From Iris pallida (Eukaryota; Streptophyta; Magnoliopsida; Asparagales; Iridaceae), in NCBI GenBank assembly GCA_029216955.1, contig JANAVB010033216.1, forward strand, positions 8,708,230 to 8,772,229: DNA of 64,000 bases. The letters are read 5' to 3'. The notes under the pieces were generated by a model. It saw only the letters and a program-made list of their open reading frames with translations, was not told the origin of the DNA and searched no databases. Shown piece by piece: positions 1-9,498 of this stretch. Both the position numbers and the translations under genes were made by a program. Position 1 is the first letter of the stretch. The number at the start of each line of letters is the position of its first letter.

Positions 1-472
1 TGTGTCGATGGAGCGAGTGATAATACGTTGACTCCATTGACAATCTGACGACGATATCGAACTCTCTGAAGGTCTGGGTTGCTCTCGATGCCGGAGCATT
101 TGACGAATGCTCGACAAGTAGAAGCTTTGGGCCTTTTTACTTGTAGGATCGGACCTTTTTGTCTTCGTCTTGGATGAATGAATGATCCTTCTATTTATAG
201 GCAGCAGAATAATCTTCTTATGCGCGCATATGCGATATGCGCCTGGAGAGCTTGCACGTAGGGATGCCATGTGGCTGATGTTGTAGGGAGCATAGATGAT
301 GCGCCCCAAAGTTGGTGCTGAATCTGTTTGAGCTGCACCGTTGGCCTGCAGTGGAGCTGACATATGACAGTTGTTGAAATTTTATTGTTGCTGAGATCTT
401 GGGTGGTTACCACCCATTCGTAGGCAGAACTGAGTCAATGACACGTGACGCATATCCATGGCTCAAACATCT
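1..472. other. Left arm of a decayed PMD-type element, upstream of the CACTA insertion
   Basis: No coding frame is convincing here. The stretch is rich in GCGCAT/ATGCGC motifs, and the same motif density resumes directly after the CACTA element (3297-4850). I therefore read 1-472 and 3297 onward as one sequence split by the transposon. A minus-strand TATA box lies at 191-200. This is inference from composition and the matching target-site duplication. Confidence 0.5.
191..200 (-). promoter_or_regulatory. Candidate TATA box, minus strand
   Basis: The reverse complement reads CTATAAATAG, the same core as the plus-strand boxes at 3873 and 4847. It would drive transcription leftward out of the window. 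No gene is visible downstream within the 190 bases available. Confidence 0.4.
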
Positions 473-501
473 CACTACAACAAAAAACCCTTTTAATGAC
501 G
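473..501 (+). repeat. CACTA 5' terminal inverted repeat
   Basis: A 29-bp repeat beginning CACTACAACAAAAAACCC, perfectly matched by the 3' end. The match ends at the next base (C versus G). Confidence 0.92.
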
Positions 502-832
502 CTCGGCAAGGAGTTTTAATGACGGTTGATACATAAGCGTTATTAAGTTGAAAAATACCTTTTTTCTATGACGGTTTTGGCTAATTCTGGGCTTTTTATA
601 ACATTTATAAAATAAAGCATTATTAATAGTTTAGAGCGGTGGCAAACTTGTAATTCTTTTATTGTATAAAAGCTAAGTGGGAGAGAAAGAATTAGGAGGC
701 GGTGGTATGATCCTCAACTTCAACTCCATTCTAGTTCGATTTTCGACTATTTTCTCACTTTTATCATCTGGACAGCGCTTGATTCAGTAGATTTGAGTGT
801 TTTATTTTGGGAAAGATTTGATTTTTCCCCCC

Positions 833-852
833 TTAGGGTTAGGGTTAGGGTT
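833..852 (+). repeat. Short TTAGGG-like run
   Basis: Three TTAGGG units followed by TTTG lie about 120 bp upstream of the captured reading frame. Telo-box-like motifs (AGGGTTT) occur in 5' leaders of plant genes, so this may be part of the captured 5' UTR. It is too short to be an interstitial telomere tract. Confidence 0.35.
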
Positions 853-968
853 TGTGTTGTTTGTTCTCGTTACGTTTGTGTCTCGCACCCAGTTATATGT
901 CCAGGTTCATCTAGCTTACCCCGAGCGCCTCCGACGGCACCGTCGCGTACAGTAGCGTGCCGACGACG

Positions 969-1172
969 ATGCCCAAGGCTCCGCCGTCGTCCTCGCACAG
1001 CTCGGTGTCGACGTTTTCGCCGACCGCGTGCGGGAAGGTCGAAGCGGAGAGGGGCTCCTCTTCGCGGGTGAGCGACGAAGAGGACGGCAACGTGAGGAAG
1101 AAGCTCAGGCTTACGAAGGAGCAGTCTGCTCTTTTGGAGAAAAGGTTCAGACAACATAGCACTCTCAATCCA
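969..1172 (+). pseudogene. Captured exon of a class II HD-Zip transcription factor
   Basis: An open frame of 68 codons starts at the ATG at 969; the GTG twelve bases upstream also stays open. Residues 1-42 are a Ser/Pro-rich N-terminal region ending in an acidic VSDEEDG. From residue 43 it reads [15 protein letters not shown] and continues to STLNP, the start of the homeodomain typical of HD-Zip class II (HAT/ATHB-2-like) proteins. The frame then meets CCA|GTAACG, a plausible splice donor at 1173, where exon 1 could end. The rest of the homeodomain and the leucine zipper are absent, apart from a possible scrap at 1436-1456. In its parent gene this exon would begin a nuclear DNA-binding protein; here it is cargo of a CACTA element and cannot make a working factor. 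Family identification is strong; the exact parent is unknown. Confidence 0.85.
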
Positions 1173-1435
1173 GTAACGCTCTACTTAGCATATATATTGT
1201 TCTGATAGCTTTCTTTTGTGCCTCTTTGGCATGTATATTATTTTATTTGTATAGGAAGTTTATTATTGAATGAAATTCCTTGGATTCGTGATAGAATTTT
1301 GTTGATTCACTAGTAGTGAAATTTGAATTCTATTGCTGTGTATGCTATTATTATATGGATTAGGTGTTAATAGAGTGCAATTGGATTCTTTTGTAGATTG
1401 TGTGTCAATATAGAAGGTTCTTAATCTGCAAATAT

Positions 1436-1456
1436 GCTCTCGCGCTAGCTGAACAA
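1436..1456 (+). pseudogene. Possible scrap of the second HD-Zip exon
   Basis: Seven codons read ALALAEQ, which resembles the homeodomain segment that follows the captured exon, and are followed at once by GTATGT, a good donor. No clean AG acceptor with the right phase lies before it. This is suggestive only. Confidence 0.35.
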
Positions 1457-2848
1457 GTATGTGCTCCTTGGTAACTGCTCTCCTAATTTCTCTTCTAATA
1501 TTGAATGAAATTTAGATTCTCTAATATTTTGTGTGGTCCATCACCTTCAATAATATTGCCCCAGTTATTAACTTGAATTGGTTTAGGATTGTAAAAGAAC
1601 TACATTAGTATCCAGTTGGGATATCGAGCTTCGGGTAAATGTGATCCATATACCTTCAGAAGAGCTAACAGTCAGTTTGCAGGGAAAAAAAAAATGTGAC
1701 AATGTTTAGACTTCTTTTGATAGTTACATTCATAAATAATAGAATCTTTTGGTTATCTCCATCTTGCTTACTGGTGTTAGTTCTTAGCATATATATTTTT
1801 ATTTCTTTTAATTTTGTTTCGCTTCTTGTAACCTAGTTTATGTTTATTCTGCTTCTGAATATATAATGAACAGCTTGTGCTCTTTGCGGCTTGGAAGAGG
1901 CTTCTCCCATGACTGTGACTGGGTCTTTCCTCTCCTAAAGTTTGGGTAACAAGTCTTCCACACAACTTAACATGGATTTATTTAAGTTCAGTTAGCTGCC
2001 TTAGTTTCTGCTCTGTGAGCTTTTACTTGTGTTAACAAAGTATATATTAGTCTTGGATAAGACCAGTTTTATTCTCATTTAGTTGATTTACCTTTTACTT
2101 TCATCTATGTCATACTTCTGTACTTGCAAATTGACCTGAGTTACTACGGACCATAATATAACTTGAATGAAAGAATGAGCTATTTTACATATGCCAGAAA
2201 AAGCAAATACATTACATGGTAACAACTATGTGTTTGTGGTGAATCCTTGGTTGTAGAAATTGGAGTATTGGTGGCATAGATTTTAACATGGTATTAGACC
2301 AATTACAGTTTTATTTATTTAGAAGGTTCAAATCATGAATGGCATATTTTAAATTGGTTGAAAAAAAATAATTCCTTTCCCTCTATGTTGGGACTACATA
2401 AATGTTGGGACTACATAATTTTTTCCCTCTATGTTTTATTGCTTGTGTTTCAAGGACTTACTTGCTTATTGGTTCATAATTTTTTCTTGACCGGTCTGGA
2501 TGGCTCATTGGTTGGAGAGTTTCCTAGGTACTGTTATCCCTAACTATAAGTTACATGTTGGTGCTGCTTGAGAAGTTTGATGCTGGCTGCTCAGCTTCCA
2601 ATGTAATCTTTTTTAAGCTTATTCATGTTGATTTAAGAGAATGTACTGTCAAGTTTATTCATGCTTCCAATGTAATCTTTTTTTTGTTTTTTTCAGCTTT
2701 CCTTCTTTCATATGTGGACCAATCAATTGCAAGAGACATTAAATTCAAACAAACGAGGATACTGCTTTTTTCCATAAAGATTTTAGCAGTTGGAGGACCT
2801 TTATTCCCTGGTAGTCCAACAGAGCTCTGGGTGCAGGTTTTTTGGTAG

Positions 2849-2890
2849 TTGTAAATGTATATATGTATTTGTAAATGTATATATGTATTT
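2849..2890 (+). repeat. Two copies of a ~20-bp AT-rich repeat inside the CACTA element
   Basis: GTAAATGTATATATGTATTT occurs twice in direct succession. The rest of the CACTA interior from 1460 to 3000 is AT-rich and shows no recognisable gene. Confidence 0.6.
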
Positions 2891-3296
2891 GGATATTCTA
2901 TTTTGAGAATGTAATGAAGATGTTGATATGTACTCTATTTTGAGAAATGTAATAAAGATGGTGATATATAATGTTAATTTGATTTTTAGGCCTGACAATT
3001 ATATGGACTGATTTGGATGTGCTAATTTGAATAGTATAAAGTGTTATAAATGTGCTGCATTGAGCCTATACATGTTATCTATTCATGACGTTTTAAAATT
3101 TTTCTGAATTGTGCACTATATATTAACTATTCATAACGCTTTTATAGAAACTATTCATGACGGTTATTTTATGACGCTTTTGAAAAACATTTATAACACC
3201 CGTTTTCATGACGGTTGCTGTGGAAAAAAAAAAGCGTCATGGTTCGTCATTAATAACGCTTTTTAGCCGTCATTAAAAGGGTTTTTTGTTGTAGTG

Positions 3297-4846
3297 TCTC
3301 AGATTTGGTAGGAGAGTAATCTGTGAGGATGCGCCTAGGATTCGGCACATGGAGAGGACTTAGATTCTGTCTTTTAGGATCAAGAACAAGTCCGGGCACA
3401 TGGCTTTTGAGACGCATGCAGAGTTTTGGGCGCATGGCTGTGGAGGCACATACAGAGACTTAGCTTATGTCTTTTGGGATCAGGAGTAAGTCGGGACGTA
3501 TGGCTTTTGAGATGCATACAGATTTCTGGGAGCATGGCTGCGGAGGCGCATACGAGAGGTCAGTCTGCCAACTCTGTCACGTAGCATTAAATACTTGATA
3601 TGACAAGCTTTATGTGGGCACATCGATCTGTGCTCTACTGGGTGCATGGTTATGTGCTCCACTGGGCGCATACTTCTAAAATGTATGGTTGTGATAGGCG
3701 CATTTGCTACATGGCGTATCCTCATTGGTCCGTCTGTTGAGTTCTTCAAGGCATTGATGGCTCTCTGACTTGGTTGAATTCGAAGGGGCAGATTCATTGG
3801 TATTAATGTAAATTCATCGCACTGAATTCGGTGGGACTGCCACTTGGCGCATGGGTACGAGTTGCCCCGGCCTATAAATAGTTTTATGAAGAGAAGTTTG
3901 CTTCTCATTTCACTTTTCTTATCAAATGGAGATGAACTCGACCGGTCCTCCTCCTTGGTGAGACGCTGCGCTATGGGTTGCAGATCTCTTCGTTTGAAGA
4001 AGCTTTGATGATGAACTCCTTCAAAGACTGAGATACACCGAGTTTGCAATGGACATAATAGCTTATGTTTGAACCCCTTGTCGGTAGTGTTCTTCTATAA
4101 TATGGCATTGGGTGCCTATTGCATCCAAAGATCGGGGTCGTCGTGCCCCGATTTCCATTATGCTGGAAGAGCCGCCGGGTTTGGGTCGATTTTTAACCCG
4201 CGTTCTGCTCAATAAATGCTTTATTGGTCGAAGCACTCGCAGAAGTGATTCGCTCTGACAAGGAAGAGTGATGCGCCTACACTGAGATGGTGAAGTGATG
4301 GGCCTATCTGAGACACCTGAGTGATGCGCTTGGTTGTAGCTTTCAAGCTTTTGTAGTTGTCTTTTTATTGTAACAAAGAGTTTTAGGTCATGTAATAGAC
4401 TTTCTATGAATAAAAATCTCTTCTTCATGCGCCTACTTCTCTTTGGCTGTCTTGTTGTGCCAAGGGTTCTATTAAGTTTCCTCGATGCATGTCTGGGGCA
4501 CATAGTGCATAGGGATTCTGGCTTTTAAGATGCTCCTAAAATTCCATGCGTTTACAAGACCCCCTTCAAAGTTTTCAAAACTTTCTGCTAAGTTTTGAAA
4601 TACTTTGAACAAGAAGCATGGGCAGTAGATATTCTGGGTGCATGCTTGTTTCTGGGCGCATGGCTGCTCCGCGCATCGTTGTGGGGGCGCATGCTCTTCT
4701 CGATTTTTAAATGCAAAAAAGATAACGTCCCGAAGTCCAAAAGATTAATGATAATCTTTTGAGAGATAAGCAGTCGTCAATTTCACGAGATTCGAAGCGA
4801 CAACTGCTGTTGTCACATCCCATGGTTCACGGGCGTGGCAAGAGCC
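3297..4846. other. GCGCAT-rich non-coding stretch of the PMD-type element
   Basis: The GCGCATGG/GCGCATAC motif occurs many times on the plus strand. Two long minus-strand frames (3480-4049 and 4063-4503) have no recognisable domain and look like by-products of this composition. A plus-strand TATA box sits at 3873 and a second at 4847. I read this as promoter or terminal sequence of the element. Confidence 0.45.
3873..3881 (+). promoter_or_regulatory. Candidate TATA box, plus strand (upstream copy)
   Basis: TATAAATAG follows a GC-rich CCCCGGCC and precedes a pyrimidine-rich leader. No open frame of note follows, so it may be a relic of a duplicated promoter. Confidence 0.4.
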
Positions 4847-4855
4847 TATAAATAG
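4847..4855 (+). promoter_or_regulatory. TATA box of the PMD-type gene
   Basis: TATAAATAG lies 93 bp upstream of the ATG at 4948. The interval is a C/T-rich leader containing an AATAAACCCTAG motif close to the start. The spacing suits a plant core promoter with a short 5' UTR. Confidence 0.6.
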
Positions 4856-4947
4856 GCGCCTGATAGGAGAGTGAGAGTCTTCTGCTTTATTCTTCTCCTT
4901 CTTTCTTTAGAGTTTTCTTTTCAATAAACCCTAGCTTTCTTTGAGAG

Positions 4948-5076
4948 ATGGCCCCCAAGACTCTCCGTTGCGGTCTGGACGAGGAAGGGTCAAAGGCAAA
5001 AAGCCCGTCGAGGTTGATGTCGAGGAGGCTCCCGTTGCTACAGTAACACCCGCCGACGTACGGTCGGAGGTGATCG
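4948..5076 (+). pseudogene. First exon of PMD-type protein (frameshifted)
   Basis: The ATG at 4948 opens a basic N terminus, MAPKTLR. The frame closes at a TAA near 5044, but a shifted frame stays open with a stretch of acidic and small residues up to a GT donor at 5077 (ATCG|GTGAGT). One indel within the first 25 codons therefore breaks the exon. A basic, low-complexity N terminus before a splice site is usual for PMD-containing mobile genes. Downstream exons start at 5793. Confidence 0.45.
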
Positions 5077-5792
5077 GTGAGTGAACAGCTACTTTGGGAG
5101 TTCTTTCGTATAGACGCTTCTTTTGAATGGCTTCATCGAGGTACATGGGTGCGTCTGTATAAAGCTCATCCTGAATATGCTCTTAGGTTCTTGGTGCTGA
5201 CACGCATGGACTTAGGTCCTGATGGTGCGCTGAAGCCTCTTCTGCTGACGCGCATGGACTTAGGTCCTGATGATGCGTCGATACTTCTTCTGGTAATGCG
5301 CATGGACTTAGGTCCTGATGATGCGTCGATGCTTCTTCTGCTGATGCGCATGGACTTAGGTCCTGATGATGCGTCGAAGCTTTTTTCTGCTGACGCGCAT
5401 GGACTTAAGTCCTGATAATGCACTAAAGCCTCACATGCTGACGCGTATGGACTTAGGTCCGGATAATGCGTTGTTCTGCTGAAGTGTATGGACTGAGGTC
5501 CTAATGATGCACTGCTCTGCTGAAGCATATGGACTGAGGTCCTATGATGCGCTGCTCTACTGAAGCACATAGACTGAGGTCCTGATGATGCGTTGCTCTG
5601 CTGAAGCGCATAGACTGAGATCCTGATAATGCGCTGAAGCCTCCTCTGCTGACGTATATGGACTTAGGTCCTGATGATGCGCTTCTCTGCTGAAGCGCAT
5701 GGACTGAGGTCCTGATGATGCGCCAAAACTTTCTGCTGCTTGAGGGATTAAGTTCTCTTACTGACTTCCTTTTTTTCTATTTTTATCTGTAG
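5077..5792 (+). other. Predicted intron 1 of the PMD-type gene, filled by a minisatellite
   Basis: The donor is GTGAGT at 5077. The acceptor follows a long pyrimidine tract (CTTCCTTTTTTTCTATTTTT) and ends CTGTAG at 5792. Nearly all of the interior is the tandem array at 5190-5740. The prediction rests on splice consensus and the resumed coding frame at 5793. Confidence 0.5.
5190..5740 (+). repeat. Minisatellite with interleaved 48-bp and 41-bp units
   Basis: The anchor CATGGACT(T/G)AGGTCCTGA recurs at 5205, 5253, 5301, 5349, 5398, 5446, 5487, 5528, 5568, 5609, 5657 and 5698. Steps are 48, 48, 48, 49, 48, 41, 41, 40, 41, 48 and 41 bp, so two unit lengths alternate in blocks. The 48-bp units are a multiple of three, so the plus-strand frame 5077-5415 runs through them as a 16-residue repeat containing RMDLGPDDAS. 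The 41-bp units break that frame. Confidence 0.92.
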
Positions 5793-7424
5793 TGTCATTA
5801 ACTCTTCCCCTGCTGAATGAAGTCCTCCTCGATCTAGCTCTTTGTCAAATGGGTCTGGACTTTAATGAAGAAGTGGTCAATCTAGCTAAAGCTGTGATCA
5901 TGTTGGACCAGCTGCCAGAGAGGATGACCCAGTTCCATAACCAACCTTACACTTTTCTCTAAGGTATGATGGAGAGTGGCAGGCTCAAGTATGCTGAATC
6001 TGACGCTGTGTCTTTCTTGAAACCCGAGTTTCTGTTCTGTGATCGTCTGACCTCAACTGAAGCAAAGGTGTTAAAGGTCAGAGAGGATTGGTTCTTCAAG
6101 GCCAAGGATGTGAATATGTATATTCGACAAGTAGAGCATCAATTGCCTTTGACGGCCTTCTGCAGTCTTGCTTCCAAAAGGAGAATGAAGTGTGAGCTTA
6201 CTCCATCTCTGGGAGGGGAAGTGGCATGAACTATCCGCATTGACACTACCTCCAATAAGAGGGATACCTTAGCCCCTTCCCGGGCCGGAACCTCTTATCA
6301 TTGGCGAACCTTGCATCCTGGGAGCATATATAGTGACGTTCCTCCCAATACCTTCGCCTTTAGTGCCTTGACTTTTGTTAATCGCATGCTGGCGACCAAG
6401 ATTTCTTACCCAAAAGGGGAATTTTGGGTTGAAGGTTGGTGCCACTATATGAAGAAGTGGGATGAGTTGACACTTTAGGTTTTGTCAAAGTTTAATAATG
6501 AAATTAAGGACATCGGTTTGACTGCTTCTCTCCGTGCCACTCAGAAAGGCATAGATAAACCGGCCCACGTTCCTTGCTCTCATGGAGCTGTATAATTCTC
6601 ACATCGGCACCTTTTACACGCCTGGAGGGGAGTTAGGATTGGCACTTCATGAGATGTATGAGGTCTCAAAGCTGCCTTGGTGATCTGAACCCTATGAGGA
6701 GTATTTTTCGACGAATGAGGAACTCCTTGCTTTGGAAGAGAAGGATCCCAAAATGATGGCGGTCTTCAATGAGGTGGTAAGTCACCATTACTTGAACCAA
6801 CGGAGGGATAAAGGTAAGGCACAACCTCATGTGACTGCTTAGAGAGACTATGTCTTCAATCAAGAAGAAAGGGACCCATCGAAGGTTCAGTTTGTTACTC
6901 CACCAAGGCTTACTCATGCGGAGGTACTTACCGAGATGACCAGACTTGGTGAATGGAATCCTCATAAAAACGAGGACAAAGAGCCGTCCGACCATATTTA
7001 TAGCTGTTTCTGGCATTGTGTCCATAGAATGTCTCTAAAGGCAGTACTGACGACCTATTTGATGATATGGCTTCGAGACTTTATGTTTTCCGGTGGATCC
7101 GATTCCGTGGAGAGGGTGACCAAAAACCTCATCTTGCCTGCCGTAAAGTTGGTCTTCGGTCGCTCTCTGGCTTTGCTTCCCACGATGGTGTGCAACCTGA
7201 TACGGGGTTTGAGGGAGTTTGCAGATGATGTGGTTCACTCGAGGGGAACAAAGGATAACTTCTCTCGTGCGGAGCTGCCTTTTCAATATCTGATGGGATG
7301 GTTGATCTTGCATCATCCCAATATGATGAGCCTCGGCACAAAAGAGGGATATGTTGTCGGAGATGCCTTTATTCGTCGCTACTATAGAAGGAAGTGGCTA
7401 CATACGGGTATGTTGGCCCATTAG
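5793..7424 (+). pseudogene. Plant mobile domain (PMD)-like protein, decayed
   Basis: Several plus-strand frames together encode one protein. From 5793 a frame reads through a segment with LDQLPERMTQF; 5966-6229 is open (MMESGRLKYAES onward). After breaks, 6936-7424 is open and contains GGSDSVERVTK, RSLALLPTMVCNLIRGLRE and LPFQYLMGWLILHHPNMM. The order 'small-residue/Gly-Ser block, Leu-Ala-Pro helix with a Gly-Leu-Arg turn, then a hydrophobic helix ending in a basic YRRKWL segment' matches the aminotransferase-like plant mobile domain of transposon-derived proteins. PMD proteins have no proven enzymatic activity; relatives act in silencing and meristem maintenance. Stops near 5960, 6229 and 6478 and frame changes make this a pseudogene unless introns remove them. 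The family call is from pattern memory and needs a profile search. Confidence 0.5.
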
Positions 7425-7674
7425 TCATGGTCAAACCTGATTTTAATAATTGATCAAACTTTGTCTCGATATACGACTCAATTCAGATGTTTACTAAAGA
7501 CGTTTTGGACACTGATCAATATTGGATATCTACTCAGTTTAAGATCGAAGCTCTGTTTGCCACTCAAGACTGTATTTCCTTACACAATATAATTTTCACT
7601 TTTATTGAGTCTAGAAATACATTGTACACCAAGTCGTACTGGCAAATAGGCTATCCGAAATCATTTTTTAAAAC

Positions 7675-7731
7675 TGACCTATCTTTTTAAAAATGACCTA
7701 TCTTTTTAAAAATGACCTATGTTTTTGAAAA
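7675..7731 (+). repeat. Three copies of a 19-bp repeat
   Basis: GACCTATCTTTTTAAAAAT is repeated almost exactly three times; the last copy has GTTTTTGAAAA. It lies just after the PMD-like frame. The rest of 7425-7903 shows no gene. Confidence 0.75.
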
Positions 7732-7903
7732 ACATCTCTTTTACAAAAAGCTTCTGAAGGATTTTTAAAAAGCCAAAAACAAATTTCACAAAATAACCCG
7801 GACCAAACCCTGACAGAATTCGGCCAGAGTTCGGCCAAGGTGAACGTTATGTGAACATTTGATTTTGAACTTGGTCTCCCTTCAGTTACGGTTGGTTACA
7901 AAG

Positions 7904-9432
7904 TGTCACGACCCGCACCCTAGAGTAAGGGCACGAGACGTGGGTACGTCCAGCCTACGCCGCAGTGTTGGCGGTAGAACGCTGTCCTAGGTCACAACAT
8001 CTAACAATTGAAGGTAATAACAGTTATACTCCCAGAGTGGGGGTGACATAACAGAAATATAACTCAACCACAGCTAAGGTAGAACAGGTAAGATGGAATG
8101 ATAATGAAAGATAAAAGATGATAATATCCAGGAAAGAAACATCACAGAGATACAACCAGAATTCTAAGTGTCTATAATAAACACATGTCCAAAATCTCTG
8201 AAATCCAAATACAGTAATCCAAGTAAAGTAAAGACAGTCCTAGTCTAAGGGAGTGTCATCTACTGCTAGTGGATCCTGTTGCTGGTCCAAGTCCAGACAC
8301 TCGTCTAGTGTAGCACCGTAATAGGTAGGGCAGAACGCCTCAGCCTCGTCCTCTGTAATATTTCAACAGGTCCAGTCAGGACATGAGCGAGCACAGTATA
8401 TCTCAACAAATCATAGCAGGTCAGGATATGTAATTATGCTAGAGAGTAAGATACAAAAAATTGATGAATAATATGGTAAACAGGAAAGACTGTAAATAAA
8501 TAGCTACAGTATATAAAGAACTGATAGTGTCTAGTGATTCAGAGCACAAGATGGTTATGTAAACGGCACGATGTTATACATGAGTAATCTACAGAGGTTG
8601 TACATGAGTAATCTACTAGATTGAATACATAACCACTTCTACTCCCCCGCCCCAATCAATACACAAGGATCTGGCTAAGTTATGTTATTGGACACGAAGT
8701 ATAGTCGCACACGAGATCATGTGAATACATGAATATACACGATTTTACACGATTTGTACACGAATGTCACGAATACAAGGAGTACACGATGTTTACGATA
8801 AAGTACACGAACACGAAATACCCGATGTATCCGCTAAGGGGATAACATCGCCTAACAAGATCCATATAGTACTAATCCGTGTTTCCAACGTGTCAGCATC
8901 ATGTAAAGTAATCTAAAGCAGAAAATATACTCCTAATGCAGGATATGAAATGATCAGAGAATGTACTCGCCTGTAACCGGTGAATCTGAGAGAATATAGA
9001 CTGTCCGAGGAGTGGTGTCTGTCTCCTATAGAACAGTACAAGTCACTATGAGTCTACAATGATAATACGATGCAAATTAATGCATTCTACATGAACTAGG
9101 TCAATCTAGACCAAAGTCAACTCTTGGTCAACTCTGGTCAACCCTAAAGTCAACTAAGTCAAAAAGTCTAATCTAGGTCTAACAAGACTATTCTAGGTTT
9201 ACTAGGCTATTCTAGGCAATACAATGTCAAGCCTACCAATACACATCTCTACATGCCATATATCTAGCCTATAGCCTACTAGACACATCTACCAAGATAT
9301 CCTCTAGCTAATCAATACACATATTGGTATATGAATTACAATCTAAAATAGAATATACCCATATTGGCTATCTATACATTACACCCATACAACCACCTAT
9401 ATGCATAATACATCATCATATAGTATTCCCCA

Positions 9433-9498
<66 letters not shown>

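Larger units (their letters stand above)
473..3296 (+). mobile_element. Non-autonomous CACTA (En/Spm-type) DNA transposon carrying a host gene fragment
   Basis: The element starts CACTACAACAAAAAACCC and ends with the exact reverse complement. The terminal inverted repeats are perfect for 29 bp (473-501 and 3268-3296). A 3-bp target-site duplication TCT flanks it at 470-472 and 3297-3299, the size used by CACTA transposases. Subterminal regions carry repeated ATGACGG and AACGCTTTT motifs in both orientations, as expected for transposase-binding subterminal repeats. At 2.8 kb with no transposase-like frame it must depend on an autonomous relative. It carries a captured HD-Zip II fragment at 969-1172 and has landed inside the GCGCAT-rich PMD element. 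Confidence 0.93.

Noticed and set aside
833..852. Interstitial telomere
   Set aside because: Only three TTAGGG-like units, not an array; a telo-box in a captured leader explains it better.
3480..4503. Two long minus-strand open frames (189 and 146 codons)
   Set aside because: Low-complexity composition driven by GCGCAT-type repeats, no domain, no start context, and they overlap plus-strand promoter features.
5166..5570. 134-codon minus-strand frame
   Set aside because: Antisense translation of the 48/41-bp minisatellite.
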